Positions 52,382-61,699 of a stretch of DNA of 64,000 bases are shown piece after piece; positions within the stretch are counted from its first letter, which is position 1, and every line of letters starts with the position of its first letter. A model generated the notes under the pieces. It ran no database searches. It was not told where the DNA came from and worked only from the letters and a program-made list of their open reading frames with translations. This DNA is from an uncultured Psychroserpens sp. (GTDB taxonomy: Bacteria > Bacteroidota > Bacteroidia > Flavobacteriales > Flavobacteriaceae), in assembly GCA_947488655.1 (NCBI GenBank), contig CANKZZ010000001.1, forward strand, positions 372,001 to 436,000, written 5' to 3'. A program made the translations under genes and the position numbers.

Positions 52382-53068
52382 TTAGTGGGTGAAGTGATGA
52401 AATAATGCGATGAATACAAAACCTAACGGAATGATAATAGCATATGCTTTTCCAAAACCTTGTAACCCTTTTGAGTATTTATTATTCATTCCAGTTGATT
52501 GAAATGCAGAGCTAAACCCATGTAAAAGGTGTAGCGATAAAAAGATAAAGGCAACACAGTACAATATGACGCGCCACATATCTTGAAATTTATGATGAAG
52601 TTCTTCCCAATATCTAAATCCGCTATCTACATTGTCAGGATCAATTAAACCACTCATATCTCCTTTAAAATATTTAACGTTAATTTCTGGAGCCCAAAAA
52701 TCGTAAAAGTGAAGAACTATAAATGCTAAAATTGCCAATCCACTCCAAATCATATTTCTACTCATCCAAGATGAATTTGCAGAGCCATTGTTTTTTGCGT
52801 AGTTAATTTTTCTAGCATTTCTGTTTCTTATTTCTAGTACAAATCCCATTACAAAATGAAAAATAACTCCAAGTATCAATATAGGTTGTAATACATATTG
52901 AACTGCCCAAAACGTACCCATAAAATGCGATACTTCATTAAAAGTATCTGGACTAAAGACAGATAGGATGTTGATTGAAAAGTGTTGTAATAAGAAAATC
53001 ATGAGGAAGAGTGCCGAAAGTGCCATAGCAAATTTTCTTCCAATAGACGAATTTAAAATTCCGCTCAT
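52382..53068 (-). CDS. sdhC: Succinate dehydrogenase cytochrome b subunit (b558 type)
   Basis: 228 residues with five transmembrane helices, the single-subunit membrane anchor of B-type complexes. Intramembrane histidines suitable for two haems are His29, His71, His120 and His180. It anchors SdhAB and reduces menaquinone. First gene of the operon, with a clear consensus promoter 28 bases upstream of the start. Confidence 0.93.
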   Translation of the reverse strand: MSGILNSSIGRKFAMALSALFLMIFLLQHFSINILSVFSPDTFNEVSHFMGTFWAVQYVLQPILILGVIFHFVMGFVLEIRNRNARKINYAKNNGSANSSWMSRNMIWSGLAILAFIVLHFYDFWAPEINVKYFKGDMSGLIDPDNVDSGFRYWEELHHKFQDMWRVILYCVAFIFLSLHLLHGFSSAFQSTGMNNKYSKGLQGFGKAYAIIIPLGFVFIALFHHFTH

Positions 53069-53095
53069 TATAATTGTAGTTAATTATTTGTAACA

Positions 53096-53127
53096 CAAAG
53101 ATAAGGCTCAGAGCTATGCTCAGCAAA
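53096..53127 (-). promoter_or_regulatory. Promoter of sdhCAB (Bacteroidota consensus)
   Basis: On the minus strand TTTG (53127-53124), a 20-base spacer, and TATCTTTG (53103-53096). The spacer contains the inverted repeat GAGCTATGCTC, a possible regulator site. The leader would be about 20 bases. Confidence 0.65.
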
Positions 53128-53161
53128 ATTTTACTTTCTATTTTACTTATTTAGAATGGGT

Positions 53162-54031
53162 TTAATTAGAAACACTTGGGATTAAACCTCTTAATCCCAT
53201 ATCAACTACTTGTTCACCTGCATTCGGTTCATATTTTCCATCTAAATTTACCTCTGTCCATTCAAAACTATTGTTGGTTGAAAATGATAGTGTTACAGTG
53301 ATGTCTTGAGTTTCATTTCCAGTTATATTTAAGGCGTTTAAAAATTCTCCAGTAACCACACAAGATCCTTGAGGTATTGGAGAAGAATTAAATAATGGGT
53401 TAGGAACCGTAGTTGCGCCAGCAGGAGCTTGACCTTGTGATGTAAACCCTAAAGCTTCAAAAGCCCAAAAGCCTTGTGATTTATTAGAATTTACAGCAAT
53501 GGTACTTTCATTTAAATTAAATGACGTTATATAAGTATTGTAACCAACAAAACTTGCTAAAGTTCCAGTTATATTTTGATTATCTACTAGTATATCAATA
53601 TCTCCTTCTTGGTAAGCTAGAGATACTCTTACCCAATTGTAACTTCCAGCTGCAACATCATTTAATGGTAAAGTTATAAAGGTTTCATTATCTCCAGCAA
53701 ATACAGCATTTTCAAAATTTATCGCTAAATCTCCTCCTATTGTAGTTTCGTCACCATTAAATATAATTTCTCCATTTCCTAAGGCTGTTGTTGCGCTAGG
53801 AGTAAATTCTATATAATTAGCACTCATTTTTCTTATAAATGGTGATTGCGCTGCGTTGCCAAAACCTACAGAGACTGGTTCTCCCAGATTGCCTAGTCGC
53901 TCTTGTGTCGGGTCAAACTTTAATTTTATTATTAAATTAGGAGTGCTAGGTTGTGCTACATCATCTTGGTCTTCTCCACAGGATAGGAGAAGACCAATAG
54001 CTAAAACAGGAAGTAATTTAAATAGTTTCAT
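53162..54031 (-). CDS. Hypothetical lipoprotein (beta-rich, function unknown)
   Basis: 289 residues from the chosen start. The ATG at 54029-54031 gives a textbook lipoprotein signal (MKLFKLLPVLAIGLLLSCGED, lipobox Cys18); the ORF could be read 11 residues longer but that would spoil the signal peptide. The mature protein is rich in Ser, Thr, Asn and Gly and in alternating hydrophobic residues, so probably all-beta and surface or periplasmic. I recognise no named domain. It lies 38 bases after the BNR-propeller gene stop on the same strand, so it may share that transcript. Confidence 0.7.
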   Translation of the reverse strand: MKLFKLLPVLAIGLLLSCGEDQDDVAQPSTPNLIIKLKFDPTQERLGNLGEPVSVGFGNAAQSPFIRKMSANYIEFTPSATTALGNGEIIFNGDETTIGGDLAINFENAVFAGDNETFITLPLNDVAAGSYNWVRVSLAYQEGDIDILVDNQNITGTLASFVGYNTYITSFNLNESTIAVNSNKSQGFWAFEALGFTSQGQAPAGATTVPNPLFNSSPIPQGSCVVTGEFLNALNITGNETQDITVTLSFSTNNSFEWTEVNLDGKYEPNAGEQVVDMGLRGLIPSVSN

Positions 54032-54069
54032 TGATTTAGAGTTTTTTACATAACTATAATTCAACTAAT

Positions 54070-56907
54070 TTATTTTACTTCAAATGTAATTTTATCATTT
54101 CCTATTTGAATTGTGTATGTTCCTTTAGGCACATAATACTCGTCATTTTTGGCTTTATTAATATCAATACTGAAATTTTCTTTAAGTAGTGCTTTTCTGC
54201 CTTTTTCAGTTATTGTTAAATCATAAGATGTATAATTATAGCCTTTATCTGCTTTAATTTTCATTTCATTTACAAGCGCTCCATTTTCAGAATAAATTTT
54301 AATCGTTTTTTCTTCGGAAACATTAGAATAAAAAGTGATGTCTATTTTAGGTTCATAAGCATCAAACCATTTACTCCAAGCACTTCCCCAACGTGATGAG
54401 TATCTCGTATCATTAACTTTAAAAAGTGTGGTGTTTTTAGATTGCATGTCACTACTCATTTGTTGTAAAGGCTCAATATCTGTTTGGTAAATACTACGAC
54501 CATGTGTGCCTATCAATAAGTGTTTTGCATCTGGTTGAATTACGATATCATGTACTGCAACATTTGGAAGTCCGTTACTAAATGCTTCCCAACTAGTTCC
54601 ATTGTTAAAAGATACATATGCGCCATTATCGGTTCCTAGATAAAGGATATTTTCATTTTCAGAATCCTCTCTAATAACATTTACTGGAGACGCAGGAATG
54701 TTAGAACTTATGTCTTTCCAGGTTTTCCCCATATCATCACTCATATATGCATAGACCTTAAAATCATCCCAACGGTAACCGTTTAATGTGGCATAAACAC
54801 GTTCTTTTTTGTGCTGTGATGCTATAACTCGACTTACCCAAAGATTTTTAGGTAATGTGTTTGATATATTTCTCCAATTTGCTCCACCATCATTGGTTAC
54901 ATGAATGAGACCATCATCACTACCTGTATAAAGTAATCCAAATTGAAAAGGAGATTCGCTAATACTTGATAAGGTACCATAAGCTACATTTCCTTTTTTA
55001 CCACCATTGGTAAGATCTCCAGAGATAGCTGTAAAATCTGTTCCTTGATTCATGGAACGCATTAATTTATTTCCGCCTAAATATAAAATATCCTGATTGT
55101 GAGATGAAAGTAAAATAGGTGTTTGCCAATTAAAGCGATACGGATTTTCTCCTAATTCATGCTTTGGCTGTATGTAGGTTTGCTCGTTTGTTTCTAAGTT
55201 AAGTCTAAAGTAATTTCCAAATTGAAAACCTGTATACACGATGTTATGATTTCTACTATCAATTTGAATTTGCATACCATCTCCACCCATAATGCTTTCC
55301 CAAGGGTATTGACCACTTTGATGCCATGATTTATCTTCGGGAGCACCAAAAGCACCTTTCCAAACACCATTATCTTGTAAACCACCATATACATTGTATG
55401 GTTTCTCATTATCTACATTAATAGCATAAAATTGACCAACTGAAGGTGAGTTGTTTTTAATCCAGTTTTCGCCATCATCATAGGTAATATTTACACCGCC
55501 ATCATTACCATTAATTAGGTGATTTGGATTTTTAGGATTAATCCAGAGTGCATGATGATCTGCATGCACATTTTCTGCACTAATAGACGTGTATGTTTTA
55601 CCTCCATCTTTAGATTTTACAATTGGCACACCATAGATATAAATGTTATCTGCATTATTTGGAGCTACATAAATATGGCCAAAGTAGTAACCGTAACTGT
55701 AGTAAATATCATCTAAGTAATCGTCGTGAGTTTTTTTCCATGTAATACCACCATCTGTACTTTTATAAACTTCGGTACCAATAACTGGTGTATCAAATAA
55801 CATAGAATTGGCATCTTCTAAATAGCTTGCTAAGTCAATAGGTTTTACGTTACCGCTTCTAACCATTTGTTTAACGTTTTCTGCTCTGTATTTTTCTTGA
55901 AACCCATTCATTTTAAGGTAGCCATTTAATTTTTTATCATCTAGCTTTAAAAATGCTTCGGTAGTCATGGATTTAAAATCTTCTTTAGATAGCATGTTTG
56001 AGGTTTCTTTTTTTTCTTCGGAAGGTCTACGAAACTGACTATCATGAACTGCATAAACAATATTATCATCATAAACCGCTAAGCCAATTCTACCAACACC
56101 TTGACCAGTTGGAAAACCGCTGTTTTCCGTAGACACCTTAGTCCAAGTATTTCCAGCATCTGTACTTTTATATATAGCAGAGTTGTTACCGCTACCATCA
56201 AAATTCCATGCTTTTCTATCTTTAGTCCATGATGATGCAAACATCAAATTGTAATTATTGGGATTGGATTGTACATCTATAATACCACTCATACCATCAA
56301 CAAATAGTTTTTGCGACCATGTTTTTCCACCATCGGTGGTTTTATATATGCCTCGTTCTTGATTGGCAGAATATAAATGACCAGTGACGCCAATTACTAC
56401 TTCGTCAACATTATTAGGATTTATAAGAATACGACCAATATGATGAGAATCTTTGAGTCCCATATTTTGCCAAGTTTTACCATTATCTGTAGATTTTAAA
56501 ACTCCTATTCCTGCATAACTAGAACGAGATGCGTTATTTTCTCCTGTACCAACCCAAATGGTTTTAGTTTTCCAATCAACAGCAATATCTCCAACGTTCT
56601 GAGTTTCCGAAGAATCAAGAATAGGTGTAAAAGTTGTACCATTATTATTGGTGTGCCATACACCTCCAGAAGCATAGCCAACGTAGAATTCTGTCGGGTT
56701 TTCTGGATTTACAGCCAAGTCAACAACCCGACCACTCATAACGGTTGGTCCTATGTTTTTAAACGCTACATTTTTAACTAATGATGTTTTACTAAGTTGT
56801 GCTTTTTTAGCTAAAGCGTCTTCTATAGTTTGTGATGAAGTTGAGGTTTGTTGAGCGTTTGTAATCAATGCTGCTCCAAAAATAAAATAACAAATGTATT
56901 TTAACAT
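54070..56907 (-). CDS. VPS10/sortilin-like BNR-repeat beta-propeller protein (secreted)
   Basis: 945 residues. Signal peptide (1-18), then the Bacteroidota-type start NIGPTVMSGRVVDLAV and at least eight Asp-box/BNR loops (STDNGKTW, TTDGGKTW, STDAGNTW, STDGGITW, DDGENW, NDGGANW, SDDMGKTW, NNGTSW) spread over residues 90-790, forming one or two large beta-propellers as in sortilin or xyloglucanase folds. The C-terminal about 100 residues are an Ig-like or FN3-like beta domain and not a T9SS tail. Often labelled glycosyl hydrolase, but no catalytic residues can be assigned. Possibly involved in peptide or polymer handling at the envelope. Confidence 0.82.
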   Translation of the reverse strand: MLKYICYFIFGAALITNAQQTSTSSQTIEDALAKKAQLSKTSLVKNVAFKNIGPTVMSGRVVDLAVNPENPTEFYVGYASGGVWHTNNNGTTFTPILDSSETQNVGDIAVDWKTKTIWVGTGENNASRSSYAGIGVLKSTDNGKTWQNMGLKDSHHIGRILINPNNVDEVVIGVTGHLYSANQERGIYKTTDGGKTWSQKLFVDGMSGIIDVQSNPNNYNLMFASSWTKDRKAWNFDGSGNNSAIYKSTDAGNTWTKVSTENSGFPTGQGVGRIGLAVYDDNIVYAVHDSQFRRPSEEKKETSNMLSKEDFKSMTTEAFLKLDDKKLNGYLKMNGFQEKYRAENVKQMVRSGNVKPIDLASYLEDANSMLFDTPVIGTEVYKSTDGGITWKKTHDDYLDDIYYSYGYYFGHIYVAPNNADNIYIYGVPIVKSKDGGKTYTSISAENVHADHHALWINPKNPNHLINGNDGGVNITYDDGENWIKNNSPSVGQFYAINVDNEKPYNVYGGLQDNGVWKGAFGAPEDKSWHQSGQYPWESIMGGDGMQIQIDSRNHNIVYTGFQFGNYFRLNLETNEQTYIQPKHELGENPYRFNWQTPILLSSHNQDILYLGGNKLMRSMNQGTDFTAISGDLTNGGKKGNVAYGTLSSISESPFQFGLLYTGSDDGLIHVTNDGGANWRNISNTLPKNLWVSRVIASQHKKERVYATLNGYRWDDFKVYAYMSDDMGKTWKDISSNIPASPVNVIREDSENENILYLGTDNGAYVSFNNGTSWEAFSNGLPNVAVHDIVIQPDAKHLLIGTHGRSIYQTDIEPLQQMSSDMQSKNTTLFKVNDTRYSSRWGSAWSKWFDAYEPKIDITFYSNVSEEKTIKIYSENGALVNEMKIKADKGYNYTSYDLTITEKGRKALLKENFSIDINKAKNDEYYVPKGTYTIQIGNDKITFEVK

Positions 56908-57013
56908 AATGAGTGGTTTTTAATAGCTCTAAATAAGATTAGAATTTAAATAAACAGAAGTCTAAAGGTAATAAATATAGCGCATGCATAATTGAAAAAA
57001 ACACTCAATATTA

Positions 57014-57050
57014 AAAAAAGGCGTTTGATAATTTATCAAACGCCTTTTAA
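57014..57050 (-). terminator. Intrinsic terminator of the T9SS metalloprotease gene
   Basis: AAAAGGCGTTTGATA pairs with TATCAAACGCCTTTT around a 3-base loop, 20 bases after the protease stop and upstream of the propeller gene. Perfect 15-bp stem with A- and T-runs on both sides. Confidence 0.88.
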
Positions 57051-57069
57051 ATATTGCTGTATTTTGTAT

Positions 57070-58875
57070 CTACTTCACAATAAATTTCTTGGTTGTAGAT
57101 ATGGTGTCTAGGTTTATTTTAATAAAATATACACCTTCTTGTAATAGACTAACATCAATAGTATTTAGAGTATTAGACGCTTTTAAATTTTGAGTAATTA
57201 CTTGTCGTCCTCTTACGTCATAAATAGTTGCAGATTCTAATTGAAGGTTTAAAGCAGTTTGTATGTTTAAATTGTTTTTTACAGGATTTGGATAAATAGA
57301 AATATTATCTGCTAAAGTAACGTCATCTACTCCTAATGTAGAACAAGCAGACGCTGTCATAGTATTTGTACCACAAACGCTATTGTTAATATTTCTATTC
57401 ATAACATTTGCTGCTCCAGCTAGGTCACTAGCTCCAAGGTCTCTGCTGTTTTGAGCGTTAGCAATAGAGAAATGCATTACTTCTCCTGGATTTATAATAT
57501 GTGCTAGTTGGTGTCCATGACCAAGTTCATGTACAGCTACACTTTCAAAATCTACTTCAAAGCCTGTTGCTGTATCTGGTCCAAACTCCCATGATAATTG
57601 CGATAAATTCCCTGTAAATACATCGTTAAAAACGATATCTAACTCTGTTACTACAACATCAATTCCTCCAGGTGAAGCTAAATTAGTACAAGACCCAAAG
57701 CGAGATGTACAACGACCTAAAACACCCTCAGGTAATTCTGTTCCATTATCAAAACGTATAATGTTAACATTGTCTTGAGCAATGACATCAATGGTAGTAA
57801 CTGCTCCAATTTCCCAATTAATACCAGTTGTACACACCCAAGAGTCAAAAGCTCTTACAAAAGAGGCATTTGCTGCTGTATTAGCATCAAAGCTCGTTTC
57901 CATTTGCCATGTGTATCCTCCAGTTCCATTAAGATCAAAATGTTGAGACTCAAAATCATTTGTGCCATTACTTGGATTTATTTGCGAAAAGAAAACTGTT
58001 AAATCTGAATTTGATGTAATATCTATACCAAAAGAAGTAACAATCTGTATATCTCCAGTTCCTGCTCTAGATGGAACTTCGACAACAACTTGAGAATCAC
58101 TCCAGCTAATAATTTGAGTATCTAATGCTGTATAGTATTGATTACCACCAAAGTTTGCATCTCTAAAATTCACATTACCTTGGTTACTACCAAAACCAGC
58201 ACCATTAATAGTTAGTAAATCTCTAACACCACCATTTACAGTTGTAGGTGAGAAATTAGTTATTTCTGCTACTCCTGCTGTGCTACGATTTGCTAAAAGG
58301 CTAGTGTATATTTCATCTGCATCAAAGCTGGAAATCTCGGTAATATTTTGGTTGTTTGTTAATGCAGTAATACTATCATAGAATGATGTAGAAATCCCTT
58401 CTTTGCTTTTAAAAGCATTAAATACATTATTATTTTTTAAATCATACTTGTAAAATCCTTGAGAAGACGCAAAGGGTTTAAACTTGTTTTGAGACGTACC
58501 GTTATTTATTGAAAGAGTATTATCTTCTAACATAAACACACCAATATCTCCTACATTAAGTGTAAGGCTTGGTGTTACTACTTCAGATTCATTTCCTACA
58601 GCTCCTCCAGGCGTAATAATTTCTATTGTTTCGGTAAAAGACTGTCCTTTAAAAATTTTGTAAACTTCAATAGTATTTACGGTATAAATATTATAATGAT
58701 TTGTATCCCAAAAAGAAGTTTTAGATAGTACTTTACCTTCTACAATAGAAGATGAAGATTGCACTTGAGTATTAAAAGGGATTTCAATCATTAGCTCTTG
58801 AGCTAATGATGTGAATGTCATAGCGATACTAAAAAATAGCGCTATAAATAACTTAGATTGTGTATTTCTTTTCAT
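57070..58875 (-). CDS. Zinc metalloprotease (metzincin-like) with IPT/TIG domain and T9SS C-terminal domain
   Basis: 601 residues. Signal peptide (cut after SLA-Q, about residue 25), N-terminal beta region, an IPT/TIG domain (about 203-295), a matrixin-like catalytic domain with H449-E450-LG-H453-GHQLA-H459 and a Met-turn candidate Met467 (GEVMHFS), and a type IX secretion sorting domain (525-601: ISIYPNPVKNNLNIQ, then DVRGRQV and GVYFIKI). In metzincins the motif is HExxHxxGxxH; the Gly is Gln456 here. It should be exported by T9SS and digest extracellular protein. Confidence 0.86.
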   Translation of the reverse strand: MKRNTQSKLFIALFFSIAMTFTSLAQELMIEIPFNTQVQSSSSIVEGKVLSKTSFWDTNHYNIYTVNTIEVYKIFKGQSFTETIEIITPGGAVGNESEVVTPSLTLNVGDIGVFMLEDNTLSINNGTSQNKFKPFASSQGFYKYDLKNNNVFNAFKSKEGISTSFYDSITALTNNQNITEISSFDADEIYTSLLANRSTAGVAEITNFSPTTVNGGVRDLLTINGAGFGSNQGNVNFRDANFGGNQYYTALDTQIISWSDSQVVVEVPSRAGTGDIQIVTSFGIDITSNSDLTVFFSQINPSNGTNDFESQHFDLNGTGGYTWQMETSFDANTAANASFVRAFDSWVCTTGINWEIGAVTTIDVIAQDNVNIIRFDNGTELPEGVLGRCTSRFGSCTNLASPGGIDVVVTELDIVFNDVFTGNLSQLSWEFGPDTATGFEVDFESVAVHELGHGHQLAHIINPGEVMHFSIANAQNSRDLGASDLAGAANVMNRNINNSVCGTNTMTASACSTLGVDDVTLADNISIYPNPVKNNLNIQTALNLQLESATIYDVRGRQVITQNLKASNTLNTIDVSLLQEGVYFIKINLDTISTTKKFIVK

Positions 58876-59072
58876 GTGATAAATTTGAGTTTATTTTCTT
58901 GAAAATATGTATTTTAACGTGTAAATATAACAATTTATCGATAATTTGATATAGTTACTTAATCTATTTACCTTTACACTATAATAATTGATCATCTTAT
59001 AACAGCACGATAAATACATATTTAAACAAGAATAATAGCTTATAATAGGTGTCTTAAAAACAAATAATACAT

Positions 59073-60365
59073 ATGAAATATCATAAAATAGATAGTACCC
59101 TTTTTGTTAAAAATCGTAAAAATTTTATGTCTAAAATGAAACCGAGCAGTCTAGCGGTTTTTAATTCTAACGATATTTATCCAATAAGTGCAGATAGTAC
59201 GATGCCTTTTCAACAACATCGAGATATCTTTTACTTAAGTGGTGTGGACCAGGAAGAAAGTATTTTAGTATTGTTTCCAGACTGTCCTAAAGAAAAACAC
59301 AGGGAAATCCTATTTTTAAAAGAAACCAACGAGCATATCGCAGTTTGGGAAGGAGAAAAACTAACCAAGGAAGCAGCTTTAGAAACAAGCGGAATTAAAA
59401 CCGTTTATTGGTTAAAAGATTTAGAAAAAATCATGTTTGAGCTTATGACACAATGCGATACAGTGTACATAAATACTAACGAACACTATAGAGCTTCCGT
59501 TGAGACCGAAACACGAGAAGACCGTTTTACTAAATGGTTAAAAGACAAATATCCTGCGCATAGTGTTGCAAAAAGCAATCCTATTTTACAACGCTTGCGC
59601 TCTGTAAAAGACTCTATTGAAATTGAGTTAATGCAAAAAGCCTGCGATATTACAGAGAAAGGTTTTCGTCGTATACTAAACTTTGTTAAGCCAGATGTAT
59701 GGGAATATAATCTAGAAGCAGAGTTTATGCACGAGTTTTTGAATAATCGTTCTAAAGGATTTGCATATACACCAATTATAGGGTCAGGGAAAAATGCTAA
59801 CGTATTACATTATATTGAAAACAACCAACAATGTAAAGCAGGAGAACTTATACTAATTGATGCAGGTGCAGAATATGCTAATTATGCTAGTGATATGACG
59901 AGAACCATACCAGTGTCTGGTCGGTTTACTAAGCGCCAAAAAGAAGTGTACGATGCAGTAAATCGTGTGAAAAATGACGCTACTAAAATGTTGATTCCAG
60001 GAACTGATTGGGCAGAATATCATGTTGAAGTTGGAAAGTTAATGACTTCGGAATTATTAGGTCTTGGGTTATTGGATAAAGCCGATGTACAAAATGAAGA
60101 TAAAGAATGGCCTGCTTATAAAAAATACTTTATGCATGGTACCTCTCATCATATTGGTTTGGATACGCACGACTACGGAATTCTTACAGAACCAATGCAA
60201 GCTAATAACGTGTTTACAGTAGAACCTGGAATTTATATTCCTGAGGAAGGTTTTGGCATTCGTTTAGAAGACGATGTCGTTATTCAAGAAAACGGAGAAC
60301 CATTTAATTTGATGCGCAATATCCCAATTGAAGCAGATGAGATTGAAGAGATTATGAATTCTTAG
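59073..60365 (+). CDS. pepP: Aminopeptidase P (Xaa-Pro aminopeptidase)
   Basis: 430 residues. AMP_N domain (about 1-130) followed by an M24 pita-bread fold with metal ligands in LIDAGAEYANYASDMTRT (two Asp), HGTSHHIGLDTHD (His), FTVEPGIYIPE (Glu) and GIRLEDDVVI (Glu). It removes the N-terminal residue before proline from peptides in the cytoplasm. The preceding 197-base gap is divergent from the T9SS metalloprotease gene, so extracellular and intracellular peptide breakdown lie side by side. Confidence 0.95.
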   Translation: MKYHKIDSTLFVKNRKNFMSKMKPSSLAVFNSNDIYPISADSTMPFQQHRDIFYLSGVDQEESILVLFPDCPKEKHREILFLKETNEHIAVWEGEKLTKEAALETSGIKTVYWLKDLEKIMFELMTQCDTVYINTNEHYRASVETETREDRFTKWLKDKYPAHSVAKSNPILQRLRSVKDSIEIELMQKACDITEKGFRRILNFVKPDVWEYNLEAEFMHEFLNNRSKGFAYTPIIGSGKNANVLHYIENNQQCKAGELILIDAGAEYANYASDMTRTIPVSGRFTKRQKEVYDAVNRVKNDATKMLIPGTDWAEYHVEVGKLMTSELLGLGLLDKADVQNEDKEWPAYKKYFMHGTSHHIGLDTHDYGILTEPMQANNVFTVEPGIYIPEEGFGIRLEDDVVIQENGEPFNLMRNIPIEADEIEEIMNS

Positions 60366-60390
60366 ATAATTATTTACAATAAATATATTT

Positions 60391-60421
60391 AAGCCTAAAG
60401 CAAATAGTTTTAGGCTTTTTT
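60391..60421 (+). terminator. Intrinsic terminator of pepP, overlapping the brnQ 3' end
   Basis: AAGCCTAAA pairs with TTTAGGCTT around a 9-base loop, followed by T residues. The right arm contains the TAA stop of brnQ on the other strand. Confidence 0.78.
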
Positions 60422-61699
60422 ATTTGGTAATAATCCAACTATCAAACAAGCAGCTAAAGCTGGTAAAACCCATCCCAAGCTATAATTTGCTAAAGGTATA
60501 TATTGAGTGACTTTTCCTAAACTTTCTGAAGGAGAAATAAAACCAACAACATCAGGTATACTAAATATAAATGTTGCAATTACTACTGCTCTAAACACTA
60601 AAGGTGTTGAGAATTGTTTTGGCAACACGTTGAGTATAATGAGTACAATTGTTATAGGGTAAATAAATAGTAAAACAGGTACAGCAACTATAATAATAGA
60701 ATTAAAATCTAATTGTCCTACAACAACACCTAGTACACTTGCTAATATTGCTGTAACAATATATACCAGTTGAGAATTTCCTAACAACCCTTTAAAATAA
60801 TCTGCAGTACCAGCGATAATTCCAACAGCTGTTGTAAAACATGCTAATGAAATTAGTACACTTAAAATGGTATTACCAAAACCACCTAACGAGGCAATAC
60901 TAATTTTACGAAGTAAATTTGCTCGTTGCATATCATTAGAGAGTTCTTCATTTATATTTATTTCTGATCCATAATAAGCACCAACCGAAATTAAACCTGC
61001 ATAAATAATAAACAATCCAAAGCCAGCAATCCAGCCAGATTTTGCAATGAGAGATCTTTTTTCCTCAAAGTTTCCGTTATGACGAAGATTAATAGAAATT
61101 ATAATTACAGCTCCAACTACAACAGCTCCAATGGCATCAAAGGTTTGATACCCTTCTAAAATCCCTGATACTAAAGGCGTGTTAATTTGTGAGGTGGTAG
61201 TTAACATTTCCGAAGAAAATAAACCAATTCCAATTACCAATAATAAGATTGTAACTATAAGAGGTGTCAAAAATTTACCTATAAAACCTAATATTTTTGA
61301 TCTATTAAGTACAAATATCAAAACGAGTATAAAATAAATTGTACTTGTAAGTAAAGGGCTTGTACCAAATGTAGGATGTATAGCAATTTCATGGGTAGCA
61401 GCAGCTGTTCTTGGAGATGGCAGAGCAACAGCAATTACATAGATTAATATGCAATAAATGAGACTAAATTGTGGTGATACTTTTTTACCAAAATCATATA
61501 AAGTTCCTTGTAATCTTGCGTGCGCCAAAATACCAATAATAGGTATTACTACAGCGGTAACCATAAAACCTAAGGCTACTAAAAACCAATTCTCTCCTGC
61601 ATTATAGCCTAAAAGTGGTGGTAATAATAGATTTCCTGCTCCAAAAAACAGAGAGAATAAGCCAAAACTGGTGATGAAAAGTTCTTTTCTAGAATTCAA
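60410..61699 (-). CDS. brnQ: Branched-chain amino acid transport system carrier BrnQ
   Basis: 429 residues with about 12 transmembrane helices and the LIV-CS family start ELFITSFGLFSLFFGAGNLLLPP. Sodium- or proton-coupled uptake of leucine, isoleucine and valine. The start is TTG at 61697-61699, which follows the stop codon of the upstream serine hydrolase with no base in between; no ATG exists before the first helix. The zero spacing implies coupled translation (termination-reinitiation) with the hydrolase. Confidence 0.93.
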   Translation of the reverse strand: MNSRKELFITSFGLFSLFFGAGNLLLPPLLGYNAGENWFLVALGFMVTAVVIPIIGILAHARLQGTLYDFGKKVSPQFSLIYCILIYVIAVALPSPRTAAATHEIAIHPTFGTSPLLTSTIYFILVLIFVLNRSKILGFIGKFLTPLIVTILLLVIGIGLFSSEMLTTTSQINTPLVSGILEGYQTFDAIGAVVVGAVIIISINLRHNGNFEEKRSLIAKSGWIAGFGLFIIYAGLISVGAYYGSEININEELSNDMQRANLLRKISIASLGGFGNTILSVLISLACFTTAVGIIAGTADYFKGLLGNSQLVYIVTAILASVLGVVVGQLDFNSIIIVAVPVLLFIYPITIVLIILNVLPKQFSTPLVFRAVVIATFIFSIPDVVGFISPSESLGKVTQYIPLANYSLGWVLPALAACLIVGLLPNKKA

